DNA of 36,767 bases from Acinetobacter kanungonis (GTDB lineage: Bacteria; Pseudomonadota; Gammaproteobacteria; Pseudomonadales; Moraxellaceae), in assembly GCF_009939195.1 (NCBI RefSeq), contig NZ_JAACKC010000012.1, positions 1 to 36,767 of the forward strand. Direction: 5' to 3'. Shown here piece by piece: positions 25,601-33,300 of this stretch. A program made the position numbers and the translations under genes. Numbering within the stretch: position 1 is the first letter of the stretch; each line of letters opens with the position of its first letter. The notes below the pieces were generated by a model. That model ran no database searches, was not told the DNA's origin, and saw only the letters and a program-made list of their open reading frames with translations.

Positions 25601-26598
25601 GTTTTGAATGCGACTACTGTTTTATTCCTGCCCATCATCAGCTATCAATATTGATTGATTTGGCGGCTAGTCATGAAGTTGACCATCATGTGTTACTTCG
25701 CGGTAGTGGGCTTTTTATTGAAGATATTTTTTCTGGTCATAAGCTGATAAATCAGCAACAATTCCAGCACATCCTCAAAAATGCTGAACAATACTTTCGT
25801 AATCAGGATATCAGCTTCTTATTTGGTCAGCGCAGTTTAACCACTCCATTCAATGATGCAATTAAAGCCATGCTTTATTCATCCAGTTTAGATGATGCAT
25901 TAAATCGATATTTAACTTTTTTTGCTTCAGTTTCGCCCTGGCTCTGTCCTCGTATCATGTATAGCTCAGACCAGATCCATCTCTATTGGCTAGACGAAAA
26001 CAAAATTGAAAATCGATTTTTTATTGAAAGTGCAATGAGTGCAATACAGGCCTTAAGCAGACAGTTGTATCAAAGCAAGTTACCTTGGACCTTTGAGTTT
26101 AACTTTAATGAGCCAGATTATATTGAGCAATATTGGACGCACCTTGGCGGAGACCTGACCTTTAACCGTCCAATAAATATGATGAGCTTACCCAGCCATT
26201 TTATTCATGAACCATTGCCTGGTGCCTCAGCAACACTTGCGACCATCAGTCATCAGCAGGCTTTGCAATACATGAGTGCCCAGCATCTCCAACAGAGCTT
26301 TTTACTGAGTGTGCATCAGTATTTGATGCAGAATATTCAAAATAATATCCAACTTGAACACACGGCAGAACATTTTCAAATGAGTTCTGCGACATTGAAA
26401 CGTAAATTAAAGAAACACCAAACCCATTTCCAAGCACAACTGGATCAAAGCCGGTTACACACAGCCATACACTTATATCGTGTACACGGCTTTAAAACAG
26501 AACAGATTTCTCAATACTTGCAGATTAATGACACTACTAATTTTCGTCGGGCCTTTAAACGTTGGAGTGGCTTAACGGTACAAGCAGCGCAATCTTAG
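25597..26598 (+). CDS. AraC-family regulator (OruR/MmsR-like architecture)
   Basis: A 333-aa regulator. The long N-terminal ligand or dimer domain of the arabinose-binding-like type (LIDLAASHEVDHHVLLRGSG, FLFGQRSLTTPFNDAIKAML) covers about residues 1-200. A C-terminal AraC DNA-binding domain from about residue 235 has LEHTAEHFQMSSATLKRKLK as its first helix-turn-helix and TEQISQYLQINDTTNFRRAFKRWSG as its second. It overlaps the degenerate-GGDEF gene by 4 bp and is divergent from the receptor-phytase operon. The likely role is fine control of that operon in response to a signal from the membrane partner or an inositol-phosphate product; this is inferred from position. Confidence 0.88.
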   Translation: MSFECDYCFIPAHHQLSILIDLAASHEVDHHVLLRGSGLFIEDIFSGHKLINQQQFQHILKNAEQYFRNQDISFLFGQRSLTTPFNDAIKAMLYSSSLDDALNRYLTFFASVSPWLCPRIMYSSDQIHLYWLDENKIENRFFIESAMSAIQALSRQLYQSKLPWTFEFNFNEPDYIEQYWTHLGGDLTFNRPINMMSLPSHFIHEPLPGASATLATISHQQALQYMSAQHLQQSFLLSVHQYLMQNIQNNIQLEHTAEHFQMSSATLKRKLKKHQTHFQAQLDQSRLHTAIHLYRVHGFKTEQISQYLQINDTTNFRRAFKRWSGLTVQAAQS

Positions 26599-26722
26599 TC
26601 CTTTAGCTTTAACTGAACATCTCTTCTTTACTTCGTAAAATAGTCAAAAATGCATCCTCTTTATCGATGATTCAACAGGATCATCTCTAAAACACATCAA
26701 AATGAAGAATGACCGATCCGCT

Positions 26723-27415
26723 TTAATCACTAAAATCGGAATAATCTCGGTCACTATATTTTTCAGTCTGTATCCACGGTGTTGAAATTGGTGATTTCAT
26801 TTTATGTACTGAAAATACCTTTGAATAACCTTGCGCAGGACGTCGTAACTCATAGCGTTCTACAATCTGATCTTTTTCATTCCATACGATATTCAAGGTT
26901 TGACCTGCTTGATGCATTTGATAATGCTGAACTCCAGCATGACTTTGAATAGCTGGAATGTGCTTTAATAAGTCAGGCTGAATTAAGCTATATTCGCAAC
27001 GCCAGCAACTTCGCAAGCCCAGCATTTCTTGCTCTACATCCTTCAAACGCACTCGCATTTTTTCATCTGGCAAGATATAGAAACGTTGAAAAGCCTCATC
27101 TTTGGTTTTCATTTCACTTAGCTTATCTTTTTGTAGCCATTGAATCGCATGATCAAAGCTTTGATGCTCATGCTCTCCTGCTTCAGTATGTGCATGTTCT
27201 TGAGTATTTAAACGCTCAATCCAAACATTATGTTCGTCGCGAATCATCTTATCGCTATATTGTTGAATCGTGGTTACACCATTGCTATCAAGCCGCTCAA
27301 TGCGGTAATTAATGCGATATTCATCTGCTGACCACGCCAATGAACTCAGGGCATACAAAGAGAATGCAATGAGTGAACTTTGCGGCTTAAACAACTGTTG
27401 TAGCATTGTCTTCAT
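26723..27415 (-). CDS. Secreted protein of unknown function with His-rich segment
   Basis: A 230-aa protein with a Sec signal peptide ending about SSLAWSA. No domain is recognised. The mature protein has a run of His and acidic residues (EHAHTEAGEHEHQSFDHA, about residues 73-90) that could bind Zn or another metal. It also has a Cys-x-x-Cys pair (SCWRCEYS) and ends in an acidic tail (DRDYSDFSD). Its ATG directly abuts the stop codon of the upstream alkaline phosphatase, so the two are co-translated. A role in metal supply or folding of the Zn/Mg-dependent phosphatases is a guess from this context. It is convergent with the AraC gene; no clear terminator lies between them. Confidence 0.75.
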   Translation of the reverse strand: MKTMLQQLFKPQSSLIAFSLYALSSLAWSADEYRINYRIERLDSNGVTTIQQYSDKMIRDEHNVWIERLNTQEHAHTEAGEHEHQSFDHAIQWLQKDKLSEMKTKDEAFQRFYILPDEKMRVRLKDVEQEMLGLRSCWRCEYSLIQPDLLKHIPAIQSHAGVQHYQMHQAGQTLNIVWNEKDQIVERYELRRPAQGYSKVFSVHKMKSPISTPWIQTEKYSDRDYSDFSD

Positions 27416-28930
27416 TTAAAATCCAAACGCTTTTTTTAACTGTTCGAAGACCCAGGTATTTTCATGTGTCCCTTTGAATAGATTCGAGTTTTGGCCTTCT
27501 GCAAAAAGCATCACATCACCGCCCCCATGCGTTTCGCTTTTCTCAAGCTGCACACCCACTTCTTGCTTATAGTCATCCGCAAAAGCTTGCTCATTACTGA
27601 TGCTTTCACGAATATCTAAACGTGGTCCTGTGCCATTGCCAAACACCAATGTGGTCCCTGTAGCACCATTCACATCACGATAAGGATTATGCATCTGACC
27701 ATCAGCCAACACTTTGCTGTAGGCATTTTGCTCTTTTGCGACGTTGTAATCATAGCTGAGACCTAAAATCCCAGGATTGTCTGCTGTACTGCGCCCTGTA
27801 CGTGCAGCATAACCATTGAAGGTCATGACATGATCATGGTCTGCGGTCACTACAATTAAAGTATTGCTGATATCCACCTGATGCAGAGCTGTCTGGATAG
27901 CGTCATTAAATGCCTTGGCTTCTTGTAAGGCACGTTTGGCATTATTGCCATGTAAGGCATGATCAATACGTCCGCCCTCAACCATTAAGAAATAGCCTTG
28001 CCCTTGGTTTTGCGCTTCTAGGGCATCAATTGCCTTACTGGTCATTATCGCCAAACTGGGCTCAGTATCGATCTGTTTCTTTAAGCGATCTAGGTCATAA
28101 TTTAAATGCGACTGAGCAGAGAACACCGCAAAAATTTTCTGATGATTGACTGTCTGAGCAAGTTCATTCTGGGTTAATGCTGTTTGATAGCCCTGTTGTT
28201 TTAACTCTGCTCGTAAATCCCGACCGTCCAAACGACCTTTGGGATTAGATACAGCGTCAAACGCTGTCCAATGATTCAAGCCGCCCCCCATCAGCACATT
28301 AATCCCATCTAACAACTTTGGGTTATAGCCCTTGCCTTTGGGAACAGCTTGTAAGGCAATATCATACTGCGCATCACGATGGCAGATATGCGCATAGGTT
28401 GCAGCAGGGGTCGCATGAGTCAATTCTGTCGTCGTCACCACCCCTACAGCTTTCCCTTTGCTCTTAGCCAGCTCTAAGATAGATAAAGCGGGGATTCCAG
28501 CTGCCACACTACTCCCTTGCTCAGGACAGCGGTTTACAGCTTTGGCAAGGCTTTTTCCATTTGGCAATGTTCCATCATCAGGCTCAACGGCTACCGTACC
28601 CGTCGACATGGAAATCACTTCATTTTTATTCTTTTGCCCTGTCATATAAGCGCCCATAGAAGGTGCGCTGTCCGTGGTTTGACCATCCTCAGAATAGGTC
28701 TTGATTCGGGCCGCATGTTTCATGGTGTCCATCGCCAGTTTACCATTTTCCCCTACAGCATAAATCCGACTGGCTGTTACCGTAGTTGGCCCCATACCAT
28801 CACCTAGAAAGAAAATGATATTTTTTGTCGGACTAAAATCTGAATGATTTTCAGCATATACACCGCATGAGGTGATTGCAGAAGTTAAAAGCGTCAACAG
28901 GTAAGGGAAAGTTTTTAATGTACTATTCAT
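27416..28930 (-). CDS. phoA: PhoA-family alkaline phosphatase (second paralogue)
   Basis: A 504-aa exported phosphomonoesterase that frees phosphate from organic esters. Family motifs: FFLGDGMGPTTVTASR (first metal Asp), the nucleophile Ser in TTDSAPSMGAYMTG, HATPAATYAHICHRDA, EGGRIDHALHGNNAKRAL, TADHDHVMTFNGYAART and KSETHGGGDVMLFAEG (metal His/Asp). The signal region ends ITSCGVYA: it fits a lipobox around Cys22 as well as cleavage after VYA, so it could be a lipoprotein or a free periplasmic protein. GAGGG lies before the ATG. It is 15 bp after the related lipoprotein phosphatase gene and abuts the His-rich protein gene, forming one operon under the Pho box at 30599. Confidence 0.92.
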   Translation of the reverse strand: MNSTLKTFPYLLTLLTSAITSCGVYAENHSDFSPTKNIIFFLGDGMGPTTVTASRIYAVGENGKLAMDTMKHAARIKTYSEDGQTTDSAPSMGAYMTGQKNKNEVISMSTGTVAVEPDDGTLPNGKSLAKAVNRCPEQGSSVAAGIPALSILELAKSKGKAVGVVTTTELTHATPAATYAHICHRDAQYDIALQAVPKGKGYNPKLLDGINVLMGGGLNHWTAFDAVSNPKGRLDGRDLRAELKQQGYQTALTQNELAQTVNHQKIFAVFSAQSHLNYDLDRLKKQIDTEPSLAIMTSKAIDALEAQNQGQGYFLMVEGGRIDHALHGNNAKRALQEAKAFNDAIQTALHQVDISNTLIVVTADHDHVMTFNGYAARTGRSTADNPGILGLSYDYNVAKEQNAYSKVLADGQMHNPYRDVNGATGTTLVFGNGTGPRLDIRESISNEQAFADDYKQEVGVQLEKSETHGGGDVMLFAEGQNSNLFKGTHENTWVFEQLKKAFGF

Positions 28931-28945
28931 TGGATATCCCTCTAC

Positions 28946-30544
28946 TTATAAGCCTGTGATCTTGCGAATCAGATGGTTCACTTCAACATTCTCTAAGCTA
29001 CCCGAGAATTGCTCTGCTCCCTGCCCTATGGCTCCCAAGAAAACATCAGCCCCGCCATGTGTTTCTTTATCTTTAAAACCTGTCTGAATCACGGCTTCTT
29101 GCTGAAAGTCATCTGCAGCAGCACCCGTACACCAGCCAGTTTCACTCAAAGTATAAGTAAAACTATATTTCTCACCTTGTTTAGGTTGTGGACCCTGTAC
29201 TGGATGACAGATATCACTGTCTTTCAAATTGATTACTAGGTCATCCATCCGATTTTGAGTCGGACGCTTTTTGCCCGTACCAAAACCAATAATCGGATAA
29301 GGTTGTCCATGAATATCTTTGGCAAAACCCGCACGATCATAGTTTTTAACCAAACCTAGTACACTGGTTTCCTGACCTTGTACATATTTTCCAGTACGCC
29401 TGGCATAGCCATTTAAAATTAGAGTGTGATCATGATCTGCAGTTATCACAATCAAGGTATTTTTTAATTCAGGGTCACTTTGTCGAAGTTTTTTAATGGT
29501 TGCATCCAAAGCCTCGTTTAGGGCAATTGTATCCTGTAATGCACGCTTAGCATTGGTGTCATGTAAAGCATGGTCTATACGTCCCCCTTCAACCATCAGG
29601 AAAAAACCATTTTCATTTTGGGTTAGAATGTCCAAAGCGGCCAACGTCATTTGCTTTAAGCTAGGTTCAGGCAAGTTTTTTTTGGTTCGATCTAAGTCAT
29701 AATTTAAATGGCTACTATTAAACAATCCCAATAATTTTTCGTTCTTTCCTAACTTCATCTGGGAGAGTTGAGTTTGATCATAGACCACTCGATAGCCTAC
29801 TTGTTGCATTTCTGCGATCAAATTCCGTTGGTCTATCCGCTCTCCCCCTTGATCTTTCGGCAGAAATTGACGCTTACCCCCGCCTAGAATCACATCAACC
29901 CCATCTTTTAATTTAACGTTATAACGCTGATAGGTATCACCTTGCGAACTTGGTACTAATTGGGATGCTATGTCATTCTCAGCATCACGATGACAAATAT
30001 GAGCATAGGTTGATGCTGGTGTAGCATGCGTAATGCGAGTTGTTGTGACTACCCCTGTACCCCAACCTCGTGCTTTGGCCAATTCGAGTAAAGTTTGGGT
30101 GTCTTGTTTATTCTGGTTCTGAGGATTGGTTCCACATTGATGATTTCCGGCCTGATTTGGTTCTACTGCAATTGTTCCAGTCTGCATGGATATCACTTCA
30201 TTTTTCATTTTTACACCTGTCATATAGGCACCCATCGATGGTGCGCTATCTGTAACCTGTGCATCTTCTGAGAAAGTACGAACAAATGCTGACTCTGGCA
30301 ATTGATCTATCGGCAGTTGGCCATCTTCACCAACAGCATAAATTCGTGCAGCTGTCAGTGTCGTGATACCCATTCCATCTCCCAAGAAAAAAACCACACG
30401 TTGAGGCTGTTTTAGTGGTTGTACTGCAGCAGAAGTTGATTGAATTAAAGCAAGACTTTGGCAACCCGTTAAAATAACTGCACCTAAACTACAGCATGCC
30501 AAACTTATTAATTTTTTATTAAATTTTTTCTTATGCCAAAGCAT
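28946..30544 (-). CDS. phoA: PhoA-family alkaline phosphatase lipoprotein (first paralogue)
   Basis: A 532-aa phosphatase of the same family as its downstream neighbour. The lipoprotein signal has Cys28 in AVILTGCQS, so it is probably anchored in a membrane. Active-site motifs: FFLGDGMGITTLTAAR, nucleophile Ser in VTDSAPSMGAYMTG, EGGRIDHALHDTNAKRAL, TADHDHTLILNGYARRTG and KETHGGADVFLGAIGQG. A Cys-containing insertion (KDSDICHPVQGPQPKQGEK to TGWCTGAAADD) is absent from the paralogue and may form a disulphide. It is the first gene of its operon, with a Pho box 55-72 bp upstream. The two phosphatases share most motifs and look like an old tandem duplication with different anchoring. Confidence 0.92.
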   Translation of the reverse strand: MLWHKKKFNKKLISLACCSLGAVILTGCQSLALIQSTSAAVQPLKQPQRVVFFLGDGMGITTLTAARIYAVGEDGQLPIDQLPESAFVRTFSEDAQVTDSAPSMGAYMTGVKMKNEVISMQTGTIAVEPNQAGNHQCGTNPQNQNKQDTQTLLELAKARGWGTGVVTTTRITHATPASTYAHICHRDAENDIASQLVPSSQGDTYQRYNVKLKDGVDVILGGGKRQFLPKDQGGERIDQRNLIAEMQQVGYRVVYDQTQLSQMKLGKNEKLLGLFNSSHLNYDLDRTKKNLPEPSLKQMTLAALDILTQNENGFFLMVEGGRIDHALHDTNAKRALQDTIALNEALDATIKKLRQSDPELKNTLIVITADHDHTLILNGYARRTGKYVQGQETSVLGLVKNYDRAGFAKDIHGQPYPIIGFGTGKKRPTQNRMDDLVINLKDSDICHPVQGPQPKQGEKYSFTYTLSETGWCTGAAADDFQQEAVIQTGFKDKETHGGADVFLGAIGQGAEQFSGSLENVEVNHLIRKITGL

Positions 30545-30598
30545 TGCATCGACTCATCTTAGGATGGTCGAAAAATACGCTTTAAATATTCAATTTAC

Positions 30599-30616
30599 AT
30601 GACAAATTTATGAAAA
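30599..30616 (-). promoter_or_regulatory. Pho box upstream of the phosphatase operon
   Basis: On the minus strand TTTTCAT-AAAT-TTGTCAT gives two 7-mers with a 4-bp spacer; the AAAT spacer is typical of PhoB sites. TATTTA begins about 10 bp downstream as a weak -10. It lies 55 bp before the first phosphatase start codon. Confidence 0.75.
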
Positions 30617-30653
30617 TATTATTATGACTACTTATATAAATTTTCCTAATTGC

Positions 30654-30689
30654 AAAAAATAGTGTAGCAAGTTGCTACACTATTTTTTT
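30654..30689 (-). terminator. parB terminator containing a parS-like palindrome
   Basis: TAGTGTAGCAA and TTGCTACACTA form a perfect 11-bp inverted repeat around one G (30660-30682), flanked by six A and seven T. As a hairpin with T-runs on both sides it can end transcription from parB and from the opposite direction. Its core, 30663-30679, equals the 17-bp palindrome found near parA and repB. Confidence 0.75.
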
Positions 30690-30692
30690 ACA

Positions 30693-31592
30693 TTATTTTT
30701 CTAACATTCGTTTTAGGAAAGCTTCTAATTCTTGTAAATTTTGATCATCAAATTGTCCGATTTTTAAAGATACCTTTAATGTATTATGGTCAAATTTGAT
30801 ATTACCAGCAACTTTCCCATCATATTCAATTTTATGTACAATTGAAGTTTGAATTACTTCTTTCGTTTCTCTTGACTTAAAGATTTTTTCAGCTAGTGAT
30901 GCCAGTTTTGTCTGTTCAACTTCTTTTTTAAGCAATTTTGACCATGCTTCGAATAATGCTTCTTTAGCATTTTCATGGTTTTCTTCATGATCTGATAGAA
31001 ACTTTTTCACTGCTGTAGCAGCGGTCCGTGCTAATAATGACGGCTGTTTTTCTAAATCTTCAATCAACTCTCCAGGTAATTTTTCAAAAGATAAATATTT
31101 ATACATATCTTCACGATTCATACCTAATGACTTTGCTAACTTCTGCTTATTTTTTTTTAATTTTTCATCCAAAGAAGTTAATCCAACATATATTTCATAA
31201 TCTGTCAGATCTTCTCGCTTTAAATTTTCAGCTAATGTTAATAAAGCAACTTCTTCATCCGATGCATCAATAATGATTACTTCAATGGTGTTCTTATTGA
31301 GAAATTGGTGGGCTTTCAATCGTCTTTCACCAGCAATCAACTCATATTTATCATTTATTCTACGAACTGCAATTGGTTGTAATAGCCCAATTTCCTCAAT
31401 TGATGCTGCTAAATCTTTAATATCTTGTTGATTAAAGAGTTTTCGAGGCTGGTTAGGGCTAGCCTGAATATCTGTAATTTGTACATTACGTCTTAGCTCT
31501 TTGACATCGTTAATATGCTCCTTTTGGGCATGTTGATGCTTTTGAGTATTTTGCTGAAGACGTTTAGCCAATAGCTCTTTATTACTTACCAT
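30693..31592 (-). CDS. parB: ParB-family partition protein
   Basis: A 299-aa centromere-binding CTPase-type partition protein. The N-terminal ParB/Srx domain includes PNQPRKLF (about residue 46) and the CTP-binding box IAGERRLKAH (about 87-96), followed by LTLAENLKREDLTDYEIYVG. A central helix-turn-helix follows (KLAKSLGMNREDMYKYLSF, about 150-170). The C-terminus is a short dimerisation domain. It follows parA by 18 bp in one operon. It is expected to load at the TGTAGCAAGTTGCTACA palindromes and spread. A terminator follows directly. Confidence 0.93.
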   Translation of the reverse strand: MVSNKELLAKRLQQNTQKHQHAQKEHINDVKELRRNVQITDIQASPNQPRKLFNQQDIKDLAASIEEIGLLQPIAVRRINDKYELIAGERRLKAHQFLNKNTIEVIIIDASDEEVALLTLAENLKREDLTDYEIYVGLTSLDEKLKKNKQKLAKSLGMNREDMYKYLSFEKLPGELIEDLEKQPSLLARTAATAVKKFLSDHEENHENAKEALFEAWSKLLKKEVEQTKLASLAEKIFKSRETKEVIQTSIVHKIEYDGKVAGNIKFDHNTLKVSLKIGQFDDQNLQELEAFLKRMLEK

Positions 31593-31610
31593 AGTATTTC
31601 CAGAATTATA

Positions 31611-32387
31611 TTATCCGACACGCTGAACAATTTCTTGTGCTAAAGTTTCAAAAGCTTTTCGAACTTTTGAGTTTTTATCAACAGATAATAAAGGTTGTTG
31701 CAAAATTGCAGCTTGATTAACCTTAGTGCTCATTGGAATTGTGGTATGCAATAATTCTCCAACTTGATTAAATGCTTCATCTTTTATTAATTTACATACA
31801 TTCTGACGCTCATCATGTTTAATTAATAAAGCACCTAAGAGTTCTAATTCAGGGTTAACTCTTCTAATTTTACTTAAATGATTAATTAAATCAGTAACAC
31901 CATAGAGACCGTATTGTGAACCAGATTCAATTGGAACAATAACATGTGTCGAAGCGGCTAAAGCATTGCTGGTTAGTAATTTTAAGCTTGGAGGGCAATC
32001 AATAAGAATGTAGTCATATAATCCTTCTAGAATTTCCAATTTATTTGAAAGTTCCTCGGATGGTCTTGGTGCATCATCTTTCAATTGATCTTCAGTTTTA
32101 CCAAGAGTTAATGAGCCATATATTAAGGAAACATTTTTAAATTTTGTTTCTTCTTCTAATGCTTCCGATAATAGACTTATATCACCAATAAGTAATTCAG
32201 CTGATGTAGTTTCAACTTCGCTAGGGTGTCTTAATCCTATATGTAAACTTGCATTTGCTTGTGGATCCAGATCAATTACTAAGACCTTATTTCCTAATTC
32301 AGCAAGTTCTGAAGCAAGATGTACTACAGTAGTTGTTTTCCCGCAACCACCTTTATGATTAGCTACAGCAATGATTTTAGTTGACAT
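31611..32387 (-). CDS. parA: ParA-family partition ATPase
   Basis: A 258-aa ATPase that positions plasmid copies before cell division. Walker A is HKGGCGKTTTVVHLASEL (about residues 11-28), the A' motif is VLVIDLDPQANAS, and Walker B is YDYILIDCPPSLKLL. It has no N-terminal DNA-binding extension, so it is of the short Soj-like type, paired here with a canonical helix-turn-helix ParB. A parS-like palindrome lies 48 bp upstream, where ParB binding could repress the operon. Confidence 0.95.
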   Translation of the reverse strand: MSTKIIAVANHKGGCGKTTTVVHLASELAELGNKVLVIDLDPQANASLHIGLRHPSEVETTSAELLIGDISLLSEALEEETKFKNVSLIYGSLTLGKTEDQLKDDAPRPSEELSNKLEILEGLYDYILIDCPPSLKLLTSNALAASTHVIVPIESGSQYGLYGVTDLINHLSKIRRVNPELELLGALLIKHDERQNVCKLIKDEAFNQVGELLHTTIPMSTKVNQAAILQQPLLSVDKNSKVRKAFETLAQEIVQRVG

Positions 32388-32434
32388 ATTTGTCTTAAGG
32401 AATTTACTTTGATTTCATTTAATATAAAGATATT

Positions 32435-32451
32435 TGTAGCAAGTTGCTACA
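32435..32451. promoter_or_regulatory. parS-like palindrome upstream of parA
   Basis: TGTAGCAAGTTGCTACA is an 8-bp inverted repeat around a central G, identical to 30663-30679 and, read on the other strand, to 34477-34493. Its position at the parA promoter suggests both a centromere site and an operator. Confidence 0.7.
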
Positions 32452-32514
32452 GTTCCTTTGTCATATTTTTATCTTTTGAATTCAAAAGATGTGGGAAAAA
32501 CATTTCTTAACTTT

Positions 32515-32600
32515 TTTTAAAAATATAGCTAGCTAATTTTAATTAGTATTAATTAATATTAATTAGTTAATTATAATTAGACAGATTTTATTTGTTTAAA
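32515..32600. other. AT-rich segment of the origin, probable unwinding region
   Basis: A run of almost pure A/T with repeated TAATTAG/TTAATTA words lies directly beside the tandem iterons. In Rep_3 plasmids such a segment is where the strands open. Assignment is by composition and position. Confidence 0.6.
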
Positions 32601-32618
32601 AACAAATATATAGAGTTT

Positions 32619-32770
32619 TTAAAGTGGAAGGCGTGTCACTAATAAGTGGAAAGCCTGTCATTGATAAGTGGAAGGCCTGTCACTGATAAGTGGAAGGTTT
32701 GTCACTAATAAGTGGAAGGTCTGTCACCGATAAGTGGAAGGTTTGTCACTATGGTGGAAGACTTGTCATT
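32619..32770 (+). repeat. Tandem 22-bp iterons of the replication origin
   Basis: Six direct repeats with exact 22-bp periodicity start at 32619, 32641, 32663, 32685, 32707 and 32729, consensus GATAAGTGGAAGGTYTGTCA plus CT. A seventh, partial copy (GTGGAAGACTTGTCATT) ends at 32770. The best-conserved copies are those at 32663, 32685 and 32729. These are the likely binding sites of the RepB encoded at 33301 and control initiation and copy number. Confidence 0.92.
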
Positions 32771-32859
32771 GTTATTTATTTTAACGTGGATTTTTTAGTT
32801 TAAAATAATATAATTCAATTACTTATAATGTTGATAAGTTTGTTTTTCTTAAAATAAAG

Positions 32860-33176
32860 GTGGAAGACTTGTCATTAGATGTTTTTTATTCTGTGGATAA
32901 ACTATTTGTATAAAATTTAATTGATAACATGATGTTTGATAGTCAAGAATACCGGAATGGTGGAAGGTTTGTCACTTTAATAGTGGAATATGTGTTTAGT
33001 AATTCCACTTTAGTGGTGTTGTAGGCTATTTCTACTTTCAAATTGATTGCTTTAGCGACACGGATGAATAATCAAAGGTGGAAGAATTGTCACTTAAAAG
33101 TGTTTAATTTTATATTTATTCCACCATAAGGCTGAATAGTATCAAAATTGCACTTTAAGAGTGACACTTCTTCCAC
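32860..33176. repeat. Dispersed iteron-like copies between origin and repB
   Basis: Single copies of the iteron core lie at 32860-32876 (GTGGAAGACTTGTCATT), 32960-32976 (GTGGAAGGTTTGTCACT) and 33078-33094 (GTGGAAGAATTGTCACT). An inverted copy lies at 33160-33176 (AGTGACACTTCTTCCAC). Another partial inverted copy (CTTCTTCCACTT) lies near 33250. Mixed direct and inverted copies close to a rep gene usually serve autorepression by Rep dimers. Confidence 0.75.
32892..32900 (-). promoter_or_regulatory. DnaA box
   Basis: TGTGGATAA is the reverse complement of TTATCCACA, a perfect match to the DnaA consensus. It lies between the tandem iterons and repB, which suggests that host DnaA takes part in origin opening. 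Confidence 0.75.
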
Positions 33177-33300
33177 TCTTAAGGTGTTTGATGGGCATAA
33201 ACTGAGTTAATTTAATGTAAGCAAGAGAAAATAGTGAGCAGTTTGCATCTTCTTCCACTTTTGTGTATAACATGTAGAAAATATTTTAATCTTTCCACTT

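Noticed and set aside
26599..26722. Terminator between the convergent AraC and His-rich protein genes
   Set aside because: GATGAT/ATCATC can pair around an 8-base loop near 26670-26690, but the stem is only 6 bp and has no T-run.
32619..33176. CRISPR array
   Set aside because: The repeats are contiguous 22-bp units without unique spacers, lie next to a Rep_3 gene, and no cas genes are present. They are iterons.
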